Shown here: one piece after another, positions 36,870 through 45,947 of the stretch
Layout of the letters: each line of letters starts with the position of its first letter
Numbering within the stretch: position 1 is the stretch's first letter
From: CAYGAW01 sp964347945
GTDB lineage: Bacteria > Chloroflexota > Anaerolineae > UBA7937 > B3-Chlor
Assembly: GCA_964347945.1 (NCBI GenBank)
Contig: CAYGAW010000194.1
Location: forward strand, 1 to 64,000
Direction of reading: 5' to 3'
Length of the DNA stretch: 64,000 nucleotides
Notes under the pieces: generated by a model
Told to the model about the DNA's origin: nothing
Databases searched by the model: none
What the model saw: only the letters and a program-made list of their open reading frames with translations
Program-made: the position numbers and the translations under genes

Positions 36870-36994
36870 GGAAGCGGCGACGGCCTGAACTCGCGTCGAG
36901 TCCCAGCTGCCATCAGGCAGAGTGTCGACACCTCATGCGAGTTCCATGTGCTGCTGGAGAAATGGCCAACACTCACCTACTCCGCGCGCCGGGG

Positions 36995-37726
36995 TCACTC
37001 TCCTTCCATCTGATCAGGGGCGCTCACCATGATCTCGCCGAACAATTCTCGCTGTTCCACTAGCACTCTGCGTCTCTTGATGAGTTGCAGCAGGGCCAGG
37101 AAGATGACGATGATCTCCATACGAGATGTGGCCTGCGCGAGAAGCTCGTTGAGACTGAAGCTGTGCCGTTCGGCCACGAGTCTTTCCAGGTTGGCGATCT
37201 TCTCGGGGAGGGAGATGTGAAGAGGAGTCACTACTTCGTCCGCCGACGACACTGGTCGGGACAGCATCGCTTGTCGGACGGCCTCCAACAGAGCATCCAG
37301 AGTGACGCCTTCCAGCCGCAAGCTTCTCTCCAGCTCTGGTAGAGGCAGGAGACGGGCATAGGCCCTCAGACCTTGTTCCTCTCTGGCTCTGAGCTCATGC
37401 GCTGCGTCTCTGAATTTGCGGTACTCGATCAGCCGTCTCACCAATTCCTCACCCACATCTTCCTCATCTTCGTCTGGTTCCTCTTCAGGTGGTTGTGGAA
37501 GGAGAATGCGGGACTTGATGAGGAGGAGCTTGGCGGCGATAACCAGGAAGTCGGCCAGCTTCTCAGCCTCCAGCTTTTGCAGCGTGCTGATGTAATCGAG
37601 ATACTGGTCCGTCACAGCAGCCAAGGAAACCTTGGTGATATCCAGTTCTCGCTCTTCGATAAGATGCAGCAACAGGGCAAGGGGACCCTCGAAGACGGGG
37701 AGCGTGACTCTGTATGTTGTTGTCAA
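36995..37726 (-). CDS. scpA: segregation and condensation protein A
   Basis: 243 aa kleisin. The N-terminus FEGPLALLLHLIEERELDITKVSL and YLDYISTLQ, an acidic centre (PPEEEPDEDEEDVGEE) and a C-terminal winged helix (SRMEIIVIFLALLQLIKRRRV) match ScpA. It bridges SMC heads together with ScpB. No scpB follows here, so the usual scpA-scpB pair is split or the partner lies elsewhere. It ends convergent with the HExxH gene, 125 bases apart. Confidence 0.92.
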   Translation of the reverse strand: MTTTYRVTLPVFEGPLALLLHLIEERELDITKVSLAAVTDQYLDYISTLQKLEAEKLADFLVIAAKLLLIKSRILLPQPPEEEPDEDEEDVGEELVRRLIEYRKFRDAAHELRAREEQGLRAYARLLPLPELERSLRLEGVTLDALLEAVRQAMLSRPVSSADEVVTPLHISLPEKIANLERLVAERHSFSLNELLAQATSRMEIIVIFLALLQLIKRRRVLVEQRELFGEIMVSAPDQMEGE

Positions 37727-37971
37727 GCTCTACGATCCTCGGATGAAGTGTTCCGTAGCAGCTGGGCGGGCAGTCTGTTACGCGAATACTCGAGAGGTGT
37801 CCGTATCGGACTTGGGACTTGGCTGCGCTCTCAACTCAGTGTGACGGTGTGTGCTAGCCCTGCCTGCCTCCGACTGCGGCCAGTCAAGCGCAAAGAGACA
37901 CGACCGATTATACGGCAAGTCCTGAGCGTTGTCCAGACATTACGGCGCTTCGTGACAGGGGCTAGTCTTGC

Positions 37972-37999
37972 TTGCGCGGGATGGGGAGGGTGCTATAAT
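37972..37999 (+). promoter_or_regulatory. extended -10 promoter of an intergenic transcript
   Basis: TTGCGC (37972-37977), 16 bases, TATAAT (37994-37999) with TGC just before the -10 (extended -10). The expected start is near 38006, giving a 375-base leader before the ATG at 38382, or an independent small RNA. Confidence 0.6.
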
Positions 38000-38005
38000 G
38001 ATGGC

Positions 38006-38200
38006 GAACACACGATTGGCTCCGCACTGAATGCCAGCGGCACCGACGCCAGCACTAGCTGTTGGACTTCGCTGACCCCGCGGGGTGAGGTGGTAGCACC
38101 TTGCATGCTGGGTAGCTTCGGCGCTGGAAGAGAGCTGTCTGGATCCCGCCGGGGCGTTCGGAGGGCTCGGCTTGCCTGGTGCTAGCGGAGCTGGCGCAGA
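38006..38200 (+). ncRNA. candidate structured RNA or cis-regulatory leader
   Basis: Downstream of the promoter, CGCCAGC (38047-38053) can pair with GCTGGCG (38190-38196), and CTAGC (38055-38059) with GCTAG (38181-38185). This closes a domain of about 120 bases. Inside are ACCCCGCGGGGT, GGTG-GTAG-CACC and a TTCG-capped hairpin near 38118. The text GAGGTGGTAGCACC loosely recalls a T-box but does not match its core. I could not assign it to a known RNA family; the end is uncertain. Confidence 0.3.
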
Positions 38201-38381
38201 ACCCTGTGGGCGCTTCAACCACCAGCGCAGAATGGGGATCGAAGGCTATCTGCACGATCGAGCATAGCAGTCTGAGAGTCTGGTCGTCCTTCTGGATTCG
38301 GGCACCGAGGGACCTGCGCTGTCTTGATGTGCTTTGGTGGCACGCCATTTCGCGCTCTGCGAATCCTTGGGCAGTCAGAGC

Positions 38382-39143
38382 ATGAGACTGATCAGGCTGT
38401 GTTCGGGCGGCAAGACAGGATGGGCGTCTCTCGACGACGATGGGCTCTATTGGCTGGAGGGAGACCCCTTCGGCCAGTGGGCGCCAGGGACCGAGGTCGT
38501 GGGTCTCGTTGGTGCGAGTTGTCTGACCCCTTGTACCCCGACAAAGATCGTAGCCGTTGGACTCAACTACCTCTCTCATGCCGAGGAGGTGGCAGCCAGT
38601 GTACCCAGGGAGCCACTGTTCTTCCTGAAACCCCCGAGTGCTGTTCTGGCTCACGAGGAGAGCATAGTTTATCCTGCAACTCTTTCGACAAGGGTGGATT
38701 ATGAAGGCGAGTTGGCGGTGGTAATAGGACGGCGCACCAAGGGTGTGTCTCCGGATGGTGCTCTGAAACACGTGCTTGGCTACACCTGCGCCAACGATGT
38801 GACGGCTCGCGACCTTCAGAGGCGCGATGGTCAATGGACACGAGCGAAGGGTTTTGACACCTTCTGTCCCATCGGCCCCATCATCTCCACCGATGCGGAC
38901 CCTACCGATCTGACTATCTGCACTCGGCTCAATGGCGAGGTGCGTCAGAGAAGTTCCACGAGGGAGATGATCTTTCCCGTAGAGGAGTTGATCAGCCATG
39001 TCTCTGCTGTGATGACCCTTGAGGCTGGAGACGTGATCCTCACGGGCACCCCAGCTGGGGTTGGTGAACTGAGGCCCGGAGACAGAGTGGAGGTGGAGAT
39101 CGCGGGGATAGGAACGCTGGCGAACACCGTCGTCAGAGGCTGA
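38382..39143 (+). CDS. fumarylacetoacetate hydrolase (FAH) family protein
   Basis: 253 aa from the ATG at 38382. Conserved core: KIVAVGLNYLSHAEE, KPPSAVLAHEESI, VDYEGELAVVIGR (two Glu metal ligands), CANDVTARDLQ (Asp ligand) and GDVILTGTPAGVG. Members act as hydratases, isomerases or decarboxylases on 2-oxo or beta-diketo acids with Mg2+; the exact substrate cannot be told. It precedes argF by 54 bases. A weak hairpin AGGC-TGAG-GCCT with a T run sits at its stop codon. Confidence 0.9.
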   Translation: MRLIRLCSGGKTGWASLDDDGLYWLEGDPFGQWAPGTEVVGLVGASCLTPCTPTKIVAVGLNYLSHAEEVAASVPREPLFFLKPPSAVLAHEESIVYPATLSTRVDYEGELAVVIGRRTKGVSPDGALKHVLGYTCANDVTARDLQRRDGQWTRAKGFDTFCPIGPIISTDADPTDLTICTRLNGEVRQRSSTREMIFPVEELISHVSAVMTLEAGDVILTGTPAGVGELRPGDRVEVEIAGIGTLANTVVRG

Positions 39144-39197
39144 GGCCTTTTTCTGGACATCGTCTTGTGATATACTATGCAGCGGAGGGAGACGAGG

Positions 39198-40118
39198 ATG
39201 CAGCATCTCATCAGCATCGAGGACCTTTCGACGGACGAGATCTGGCAATTGCTGCATCTGGCCGCGGATCTCAAGCGTGAATGGAGAGGAGGAGGCAACA
39301 AGCCTGTTCTGGCAGGTAAGACGCTGGCGATGATCTTCCAGAAGCCGTCCTTGCGAACACGCGTTTCCTTCGAGATGGGGATGTTGCACTTGGGAGGCGC
39401 GGCCATGTATCTCTCGCCTCAGGAGATCCAGCTGGGTCAACGCGAGAGCGTGGCAGATGTTGCCCGCGTCCTGAGCAGGTACGCCCATGGCATCATGGCC
39501 CGCGTCTTCGCCCACAGCGATGTAGAGGAACTCGCCCGTCACGCTTCGGTGCCGATCATCAACGGCCTTTCGGATTATGTGCATCCCTGCCAGGTGCTGA
39601 GCGATATCTTCACCATCCGCGAGAAGACGGACTCCTTGCCTGATTTGACTTTGGTCTTTGTGGGTGATGGGAACAATGTGGCGCATTCGCTTCTCTTCGC
39701 AGCCAGCAAGCTAGGCATGGCGATCAGGGTATCGACCCCGCCGGGCTATGAGCCCGATGAAGAGGTTGTGAGGAAGGCGAGAGCGTTTGCTCAGGAAACA
39801 GGTGCCGAGGTGATGCTCGATGGTGACCCTCGTTCCGCAGTGAACGGCGCAGACATAATCTACACAGATGCGTGGGTGAGTATGGGTCAGGAAGAGGAGC
39901 GAGACACACGCATTCCCATCTTCCGCCCGTACCAGGTCAACAGCGAGCTAGTGGCTTTGGCCAAACCAGGCGCGATGGTGATGCATTGCCTTCCCGCACA
40001 TAGGGGCGAAGAGATCACCGATGAGGTACTTGACGGTCCGCAGTCGGTGGTGCTGGATCAGGCGGAGAACAGGATGCATCTCCAGAAAGCGATACTGCAA
40101 ACACTGATGGCTGGCTGA
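39198..40118 (+). CDS. argF: ornithine carbamoyltransferase
   Basis: 306 aa from the ATG at 39198 with GGAGG upstream. Features: carbamoyl-phosphate loop FQKPSLRTRVSFE, YVHPCQVLSD (HPxQ), FVGDGNNVAHSLL and the ornithine/catalytic HCLPAHRGEEI. The first motif reads S-L-R-T where most OTCs have S-T-R-T. It makes citrulline from ornithine and carbamoyl phosphate for arginine synthesis. No other arg gene is nearby. A TATACT just upstream (39171-39176) may be a -10 element. Confidence 0.93.
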   Translation: MQHLISIEDLSTDEIWQLLHLAADLKREWRGGGNKPVLAGKTLAMIFQKPSLRTRVSFEMGMLHLGGAAMYLSPQEIQLGQRESVADVARVLSRYAHGIMARVFAHSDVEELARHASVPIINGLSDYVHPCQVLSDIFTIREKTDSLPDLTLVFVGDGNNVAHSLLFAASKLGMAIRVSTPPGYEPDEEVVRKARAFAQETGAEVMLDGDPRSAVNGADIIYTDAWVSMGQEEERDTRIPIFRPYQVNSELVALAKPGAMVMHCLPAHRGEEITDEVLDGPQSVVLDQAENRMHLQKAILQTLMAG

Positions 40119-40222
40119 CAGGTCGGCGGAGCTTCGTGGCCAGGTGTCGCGGGGCGAGGACCTGCACCTGTAGATGAGAGTTGACGGATCGCAAGGAAGC
40201 CGCTGGAGCTATTCGAGGAAAA

Positions 40223-42472
40223 ATGGCCGGGGACCGAGCAGCCTTTGAGAACGCGGTCAAGAAAGCACACAGCTACGCGTGGGAAAAACGATGGATGAAA
40301 GCCATCGAACAGTATGAGGTAGCCATCACCCAGTTTCCGGACGATGCGACTGCTCACAGCGGGTTGGCGTTTGCCTACTTCAAGGACGGTAGGCTGAGGG
40401 AGGCCTTGCGCGAGTACAGAAAGGTCTGCGAGCTGGGACCAGATGATGCCGAGGCCAGGCAAAAGGTGGCCGAGATCCTCGAAGAACTGGGTCGGGTCAC
40501 GGATGCTGTGGAGGCTTGGACGACCCTTGGTGAACTGTCCGTGCAGCGGAAGGACTTGGGGCGGGCTCTGGAAGCTTGGCAGGAGGCGGTGCGCCTGCGG
40601 CCAGTCAACAAACAAGCCCGTCGGAGGCTGGCGGAGGCGTATGCGTTCAGATCCAACACTGGCGAGGCGGTCAAGGAATATCTGGCTCTAGCCCGCCTGC
40701 ATCACGGGGATGGTGAGTACGACCGTGCAGTTGAGTACTGTCAGCGAGTGCTGTCCCTCGATGCTGGGAACAAAGGAGCTCGTTCCCTCCTGGAGCGCAT
40801 GGTTTCCGACGCAGAGGCAGGACTCGCTGCTGAGACGCTAGTCGTGCGAAGAGAGGAACTGGGTCCGGTGGAGTTGGCGGTCCAACAGACGCTTGCTCGC
40901 TTGGCAGAGGCGCTCTTGGGAGATGAAGAGCTGGTTGATGCGATGATCGGTACGGAGCTGGACGGGTTTGAACCTGGGTCAGAGGGCTCGCCGGAGATCG
41001 CGACCATCATTGGCAGGGCGGTTGATTCTCACTCTCGGGGGGAGGTGGATGAGGCCCTTAGCTACTATGAGCAGGCGGTTGAAATGGGAGTCACCCGCGT
41101 TGAGGTACTCTTCAACCTTGGACTTCTCCACAGGGCGCGCTCTCGTCTCGAAGAGGCCATCGAACTGCTAGAGAAGACACTGGAGGTCTCAGAGTATCGA
41201 CTGCCAAGTCATTTGGCCCTGGGTCAGTGTCATTGGTCCCGAGGGGAGGTCGATCAAGCTTTGTATCATTTCCTCCAGGCGATGATGATCATGGATTTGG
41301 AATCCGTGGGGGAGGACCGTGCCGACGAACTAGCTCGCTCCTACCAGGTTGTGTCTGATAGTCATCGAGGTCAAGGCGATGGACGGCAAACCCATGTGCT
41401 TGTTCACGCTTTGACCGAGTTCCTTAGCGGCAGCGACTGGAACAGCAGGGTTGCGGAGGCGCGTCGGAAGCTCGATTGCATGGCGGAAGAGGGGACTATT
41501 CCCATCCTTCCTGAGTTCTTGGAGCTTCCTGGCGGCGATGAACTGCTGGACATCATGGTGAGGAGCCGGGAATATCTGACGAATGACGCGCCGTTCATTG
41601 CGCTGGAGGAATGCTATAGGGCCATACGGATCGCCCCGACGTACCTGCCGTTGCACCTGAGGCTAGCGGAGATATTTGCCCACCAAGGCAAGGCGGAGGA
41701 AGCTGTGAGCAAGTACGCCTCCATTGCTGACGCATACCTCATGCGGGATAGCCCACGCAAGGCCATCGAGGTTTACCGGCGAGCGCTGCAGGCGGCACCG
41801 ATGAGCATATCAATCCGGGAGAAGCTGATCGACTTGCTGATAGAGCACGATATGATCGATTCGGCGCTGGATCAGTACATGGCATTGGGCGAAAGCTACT
41901 ATCGACTGGCGCGGGTAGACACGGCCCTGGACAAGTACGAAGAGGCTTTGGGTTTGCTTCCCCGGACGGCAAACGCCAGCGAGTGGGAGGTCAGGATACT
42001 GCATCGCGCTGCCGACCTTCATGTGCAGCGAGTGCAGTGGAAGAGGGCATTGTCCATCTACGAGAAGATCCTACAGTTGTCTCCGGGTGATGAACAGGCG
42101 AGGCTCCGGTTCGTAGAGCTACAGTGGAAGCTTGGGAAGGAGGAAGTCGCCTTGAAGGAGCTGGATGCCCTGATCGTCCACTACGGGAAGCTGGGAGACT
42201 TCCAGAAGATCACCAACTTTCTTCAGGAACTGGTTGCCGCAAATCCGAAAGATATCTCTCTGCGATCACGGCTGAGCAGAGTCTACATCGAGCTTGGGAG
42301 GACCAAAGAAGCTATCGTGGAGTTGGACACTCTGGGAGAACTCCAGCTAGAGGCTGGGCGCAAGGAGGATGCCAAGGAGACGCTTCGGACCATCATTTCT
42401 TTGCAGCCCGATGAGGTGGAGGGGTATACGCAACTCTTGCGGGACCTAGGCGAGGAGACCAACAGAGTGTGA
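40223..42472 (+). CDS. large TPR-repeat protein
   Basis: 749 aa from the ATG at 40223 with GAGGAA just upstream; a TTG at 40181 would add 14 residues. At least eight to ten tetratricopeptide-like repeats are visible, at the N-terminus (AIEQYEVAITQFPDDATAHSGLA), in the middle (SYYEQAVEMGVTRVEVLFNLG) and in the C-terminal half (AIEVYRRALQAAPMSISIREKL). No signal peptide, membrane helix or enzyme domain is seen, so it is probably a cytoplasmic scaffold. It precedes cdaA by 49 bases on the same strand. Partner unknown. Confidence 0.8.
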   Translation: MAGDRAAFENAVKKAHSYAWEKRWMKAIEQYEVAITQFPDDATAHSGLAFAYFKDGRLREALREYRKVCELGPDDAEARQKVAEILEELGRVTDAVEAWTTLGELSVQRKDLGRALEAWQEAVRLRPVNKQARRRLAEAYAFRSNTGEAVKEYLALARLHHGDGEYDRAVEYCQRVLSLDAGNKGARSLLERMVSDAEAGLAAETLVVRREELGPVELAVQQTLARLAEALLGDEELVDAMIGTELDGFEPGSEGSPEIATIIGRAVDSHSRGEVDEALSYYEQAVEMGVTRVEVLFNLGLLHRARSRLEEAIELLEKTLEVSEYRLPSHLALGQCHWSRGEVDQALYHFLQAMMIMDLESVGEDRADELARSYQVVSDSHRGQGDGRQTHVLVHALTEFLSGSDWNSRVAEARRKLDCMAEEGTIPILPEFLELPGGDELLDIMVRSREYLTNDAPFIALEECYRAIRIAPTYLPLHLRLAEIFAHQGKAEEAVSKYASIADAYLMRDSPRKAIEVYRRALQAAPMSISIREKLIDLLIEHDMIDSALDQYMALGESYYRLARVDTALDKYEEALGLLPRTANASEWEVRILHRAADLHVQRVQWKRALSIYEKILQLSPGDEQARLRFVELQWKLGKEEVALKELDALIVHYGKLGDFQKITNFLQELVAANPKDISLRSRLSRVYIELGRTKEAIVELDTLGELQLEAGRKEDAKETLRTIISLQPDEVEGYTQLLRDLGEETNRV

Positions 42473-42521
42473 GCTGCGTGATAGCTGCGAACGACCGCCG
42501 GTTCGCGCTGCGAGGAGTGAC

Positions 42522-43331
42522 GTGTCCGACATTCTATGGATACTCTCGCATTTTCAGCTGAGAGATCTCGTCGACATAGTAATTGTCACAGCCATCTTCT
42601 GGGGCCTCCTTTTCCTGGTTAGGGGAACCAGGGCCATGGCTTTGATGAGGGGAGTTTTGCTGCTCGCCATCGCCGTGGTGCTGGCCAGCAACTTCTTCTC
42701 CCTGACCGCCTTCAACTGGCTGATTCGCAATACGCTTCCTGCACTTCTAGTGGCCGTACCGGTCATCTTTCAGCCGGAGCTTCGTCGGGCCTTGGAGCGG
42801 CTTGGACGAGGGGGAGGCCTGATTACCCTGTCCTCGACCGAAGCCGAAGGCATCAAGGCTAGTCGGCATATCGCAGGAGCGGCGCAACTGCTCTCGGAGC
42901 GAAAGCATGGGGCTCTGATCGTGCTGGAGCGCGAGACTGGTCTGCAGGAGTTCGTGGACACCGGAGTGCCCATAGACGGGGAGGTGTCTGCTGAGCTGCT
43001 GCTGACCATTTTCCAGCCGAACACTGCCTTGCACGACGGCGCAGCCATCATCAGAGGCGACAGAATCGTCGCCGCCGCCTGCATCCTGCCGTTGGCGGAG
43101 ACCAGTCGCGTGCCCCGTGGTTTGGGGCTGCGGCATAGGGCAGCTGTGGGCATCACGGAGCAAAGCGATGCTCTGGCGACCATTGTGTCTGAGGAGACAG
43201 GAACGATCTCGCTGGCGCGTTACGGACGGTTGGTCAGTAACTTGGATGAATCCCGCTTGAGGGAATTGCTGCGAACCTCGTACAGGCGCCAGTGGAGCGG
43301 CAATCTCTCAAGACGGGCCAACCGACAATAG
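42522..43331 (+). CDS. cdaA: membrane diadenylate cyclase CdaA (c-di-AMP synthase)
   Basis: 269 aa from a GTG with GAGGAG upstream. Three N-terminal membrane helices (about 16-80) precede the DisA_N/DAC domain with HDGAAII (DGA at 172-174) and LGLRHRAAVG (RHR at 204-206), the catalytic motifs. It condenses two ATP to c-di-AMP, a messenger for turgor, potassium and wall homeostasis. Its regulator cdaR follows directly. The usual third partner glmM is not in view; der follows instead. Confidence 0.95.
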   Translation: MSDILWILSHFQLRDLVDIVIVTAIFWGLLFLVRGTRAMALMRGVLLLAIAVVLASNFFSLTAFNWLIRNTLPALLVAVPVIFQPELRRALERLGRGGGLITLSSTEAEGIKASRHIAGAAQLLSERKHGALIVLERETGLQEFVDTGVPIDGEVSAELLLTIFQPNTALHDGAAIIRGDRIVAAACILPLAETSRVPRGLGLRHRAAVGITEQSDALATIVSEETGTISLARYGRLVSNLDESRLRELLRTSYRRQWSGNLSRRANRQ

Positions 43332-43391
43332 GACTTTGGTAGGGGCTGTGGTTCTGGGCAAGCCACGTATGCTGACAATCTAGTAAGGGAT

Positions 43392-44606
43392 ATGACACGA
43401 AGTTTCTTCACTATCGGCAGTCTAAGCTTGATGATAATGGCACTAATCCTGGCGTTGATGGTCTGGATAGCGGCCACTATTCAGGAGAACCCTTTTGTCG
43501 AAGCGTTCTTGCCTGAGGACATACCGGTGGAGGTGATCAACAGAGGGGAGGGCCTGGTGATCGTCGGTGGGATAGAGGAAGGTGTCACCGCCAAAGTCCG
43601 AGCTCCAGAGTCCGTCTGGGAGGACTTAAGGGTCAGCAGTTTCAGGGCCTACGTGGACCTGGAGGGCCTGGATGTGGGACTACATGAAGTCCCGGTGAAG
43701 GTTGAGCCCGCGGGTAGTCTGGTGAGGATTCTGGAGACGTCGCCCGGTGTGCTCACTCTCCGGCTGGACCGTAGGCTGGAGAAGATAGTGCCTGCAACGG
43801 TCAGCATCTACGGCGATCCTGCGCTGGGATACGAGATGGGCCGTCCGGTGGTGGATCCAAGTCATGTAACACTCAGCGGGCCCGCCAGCCTAGTGGACCA
43901 GGTAGTGGAGGCCACGGCGGAGTTATACCTTAGGGGTGAGAAGGATACCTTCGAGCGTGCGGTCTCTCTGACACCGACAGACGAGGTGGGTAACGCAGTC
44001 TTAGGGGTGCAGCTTGACCCTGAGTCGGCCAGAGTCACCGTCCCCATCGAACAGAGAGTAGGCTTTCGAGAACTGTCCATCAAGACAGTCGCTGAAGGAA
44101 CGCCCGCCCCAGGATACTGGATCAGCAGCATTAGTGTCAACCCGCCCACCATCACCGTTGTCGGAGATCCTGCGACCGTCAGTGAGATACCCGGCTACCT
44201 GGAGACATCTCCCATCGATGTCGAAGGTGCCCGCGAGGACATCTCGCAGCAGGTGCCCGTTCTGTTTCCAGAAGGTGTGTCTCCGCTGGAGGACGTTCCC
44301 ACCGTGCAAGCCCTCATTGAGGTGTCCCCAGTCCTGGGTGGACAGACTGTACAACTCACTCCTGTGGTCCAGGGCTTGGGGAGAGGGTTGGAGGCTGACT
44401 TCTCGCCGGACACGGTGCAGGTCATCCTCTCGGGGCCTCTGTCAGAGCTTGAGGCTCTGGAGGCGGGAGACGTTCGCGTGGTGTTGGATCTTTCGGACTA
44501 CGGACCCGGTACCCACTTCGTGCCCCTCATGGTTGTCCGGCCCAGCTCGCTGGTAGTACAGGCCATTCTTCCGGACCAACTCGAGGTAGTGATTCGGGAA
44601 TCATGA
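43392..44606 (+). CDS. cdaR: YbbR-domain protein CdaR, regulator of CdaA
   Basis: 404 aa. One N-terminal membrane helix (about 8-28) is followed by four YbbR-type extracytoplasmic repeats; examples are IPVEVINRGEGLVIVGG and VSIYGDPALGYEMG, then VTLSGPASLVDQV and ITVVGDPATVSEI. CdaR binds CdaA at the membrane and tunes c-di-AMP synthesis. Its TGA overlaps the ATG of der by 4 bases. Confidence 0.9.
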   Translation: MTRSFFTIGSLSLMIMALILALMVWIAATIQENPFVEAFLPEDIPVEVINRGEGLVIVGGIEEGVTAKVRAPESVWEDLRVSSFRAYVDLEGLDVGLHEVPVKVEPAGSLVRILETSPGVLTLRLDRRLEKIVPATVSIYGDPALGYEMGRPVVDPSHVTLSGPASLVDQVVEATAELYLRGEKDTFERAVSLTPTDEVGNAVLGVQLDPESARVTVPIEQRVGFRELSIKTVAEGTPAPGYWISSISVNPPTITVVGDPATVSEIPGYLETSPIDVEGAREDISQQVPVLFPEGVSPLEDVPTVQALIEVSPVLGGQTVQLTPVVQGLGRGLEADFSPDTVQVILSGPLSELEALEAGDVRVVLDLSDYGPGTHFVPLMVVRPSSLVVQAILPDQLEVVIRES

Positions 44607-45913
44607 CCAAGCCGTTGGTGGCCCTCGTCGGTCGTCCCAACGTCGGCAAATCCACTCTCTTCAACCGCCTGATCGACGAACCCCTGGCCATCGTGGAAGA
44701 CGTGCCGGGCACCACGCGGGATAGGATCTACGCGGACACTGAATGGGGAGGCCGTGCCCTGACCTTCATAGATACAGGAGGCCTCCTACCCGACTCCAGG
44801 GGTGACCTTCTGGCTTTGGTGCGTGACCAGGTGAAGATTGCCATTGCCGAGGCGGACGTCATCATTCATTTGGTCGATGTCAAGGATGGGGTAACTGCGA
44901 GCGACTTTGAGATCGCGCAACTCTTGCGGCGCTCGAACAAACCGGTGCTCCTCGCAGCCAACAAGGCTGACAATGAGGCCCGTCGTCGTGCGGCCGTGGA
45001 GTTCTACGAGTTGGGCTTGGGCGATCCGTACCCCATTTCGGCGCTCCACGGCACTGGCACGGGAGAGCTTCTGGACGCTGTGTTGAGCATCTTGCCGCCG
45101 CAGCCACCAGAGGAGCCGCTAGAGGGGATCAAGTTCGCCATAGTGGGTCGACCCAATGTTGGGAAATCCTCCCTTCTCAACTCCATTGTGGGTCAAGAGC
45201 GCATGATTGTTGATGAACAGCCAGGCACGACGAGGGATGCCGTCGATAGCTTCATGGAATGGGATGGTCAGAGTGTGACCTTGATTGACACTGCTGGGAT
45301 TCGACGGCGCGGCCGTGTTGCGCCGGGCATCGAGCGATATAGCGTGATTCGTGCCTTGAGGGCTATTCAGCGCGCCGACGTAGTGTTGTTGCTGATAGAC
45401 GCCACGGAGGGCGTTGCAGCCCAAGATGGTCACATCGCCGGCTACGTGGTCGAAGAGGGCAAGGGTATCGTTCTGGTGGTCAACAAGTGGGACCTCATCG
45501 ACAAGGATGCCTACACGATGGATCACTACACCCGCGAGATCAGACGAGCGCTCAAGTTCGTTTCCTATGCGCCCTTGGTCTTCGTCTCCGCCGTCACAGG
45601 TCAGCGTGTGGGAACGGCGATCGGTCTTGCTCTGGCGGTTCAGCAAGCGAGATCCTTCAGGGTACCGACGGCAGAGCTCAACAAGCTCGTAGAAGATGCT
45701 GTCTCCCTGCATGCACCGCCGTCCAAGCGGGGCAAGCGTCTACGAATCTACTATGCGACGCAGGTCAGAGTGGCGCCTCCTACCTTCGTCCTGTTCGTGA
45801 ACGATCCCAGGCTCGTCCACTTTACTTACCGTCGTTACTTGGAGAATCGGTTGCGAGAGGCTTTCGGCTTTGAGGGCTCGCCTCTGCGTCTTGCATTCCG
45901 CAAGAGGGAGTAG
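44603..45913 (+). CDS. der: ribosome-assembly GTPase Der (EngA)
   Basis: 436 aa. Two GTPase domains in tandem: GRPNVGKSTLFN with DTGGL, and GRPNVGKSSLLN with DTAGIRRRGR; both have an NKxD motif (AANKADN, VNKWDLID). A C-terminal KH-like domain follows. Der acts in 50S subunit maturation. It is translationally coupled to cdaR and ends convergent with an acyl-CoA dehydrogenase gene, 34 bases apart. Confidence 0.96.
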   Translation: MTKPLVALVGRPNVGKSTLFNRLIDEPLAIVEDVPGTTRDRIYADTEWGGRALTFIDTGGLLPDSRGDLLALVRDQVKIAIAEADVIIHLVDVKDGVTASDFEIAQLLRRSNKPVLLAANKADNEARRRAAVEFYELGLGDPYPISALHGTGTGELLDAVLSILPPQPPEEPLEGIKFAIVGRPNVGKSSLLNSIVGQERMIVDEQPGTTRDAVDSFMEWDGQSVTLIDTAGIRRRGRVAPGIERYSVIRALRAIQRADVVLLLIDATEGVAAQDGHIAGYVVEEGKGIVLVVNKWDLIDKDAYTMDHYTREIRRALKFVSYAPLVFVSAVTGQRVGTAIGLALAVQQARSFRVPTAELNKLVEDAVSLHAPPSKRGKRLRIYYATQVRVAPPTFVLFVNDPRLVHFTYRRYLENRLREAFGFEGSPLRLAFRKRE

Positions 45914-45947
45914 GAGGGGAGTGAGAATGTCGGCGACACCCGTGCCG

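Larger units (their letters stand above)
37727..38381. other. 655-base region without a credible gene
   Basis: The open readings here have no protein-like composition on either strand. The first 240 bases (upstream of scpA) show nothing distinct. From 37972 there is a good plus-strand promoter, then a GC-rich segment with long-range pairing (described separately), ending at the FAH-family gene start. Confidence 0.5.

Noticed and set aside
36870..36994. Terminator between the HExxH gene and scpA
   Set aside because: A CTGCC-ATCA-GGCAG hairpin is present near 36910 but is not followed by a T run on either strand.
38078..38102. T-box riboswitch, from GAGGTGGTAGCACC
   Set aside because: The core AGGGTGGNACCGCG is not matched, no specifier loop is seen and the downstream gene is not an amino-acid or tRNA-synthetase gene.
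38055..39686. 543-codon open reading on the minus strand across the FAH and argF genes
   Set aside because: It is antisense to two clearly conserved genes, has no domain-like motifs, and its composition reflects the codon bias of the opposite strand.
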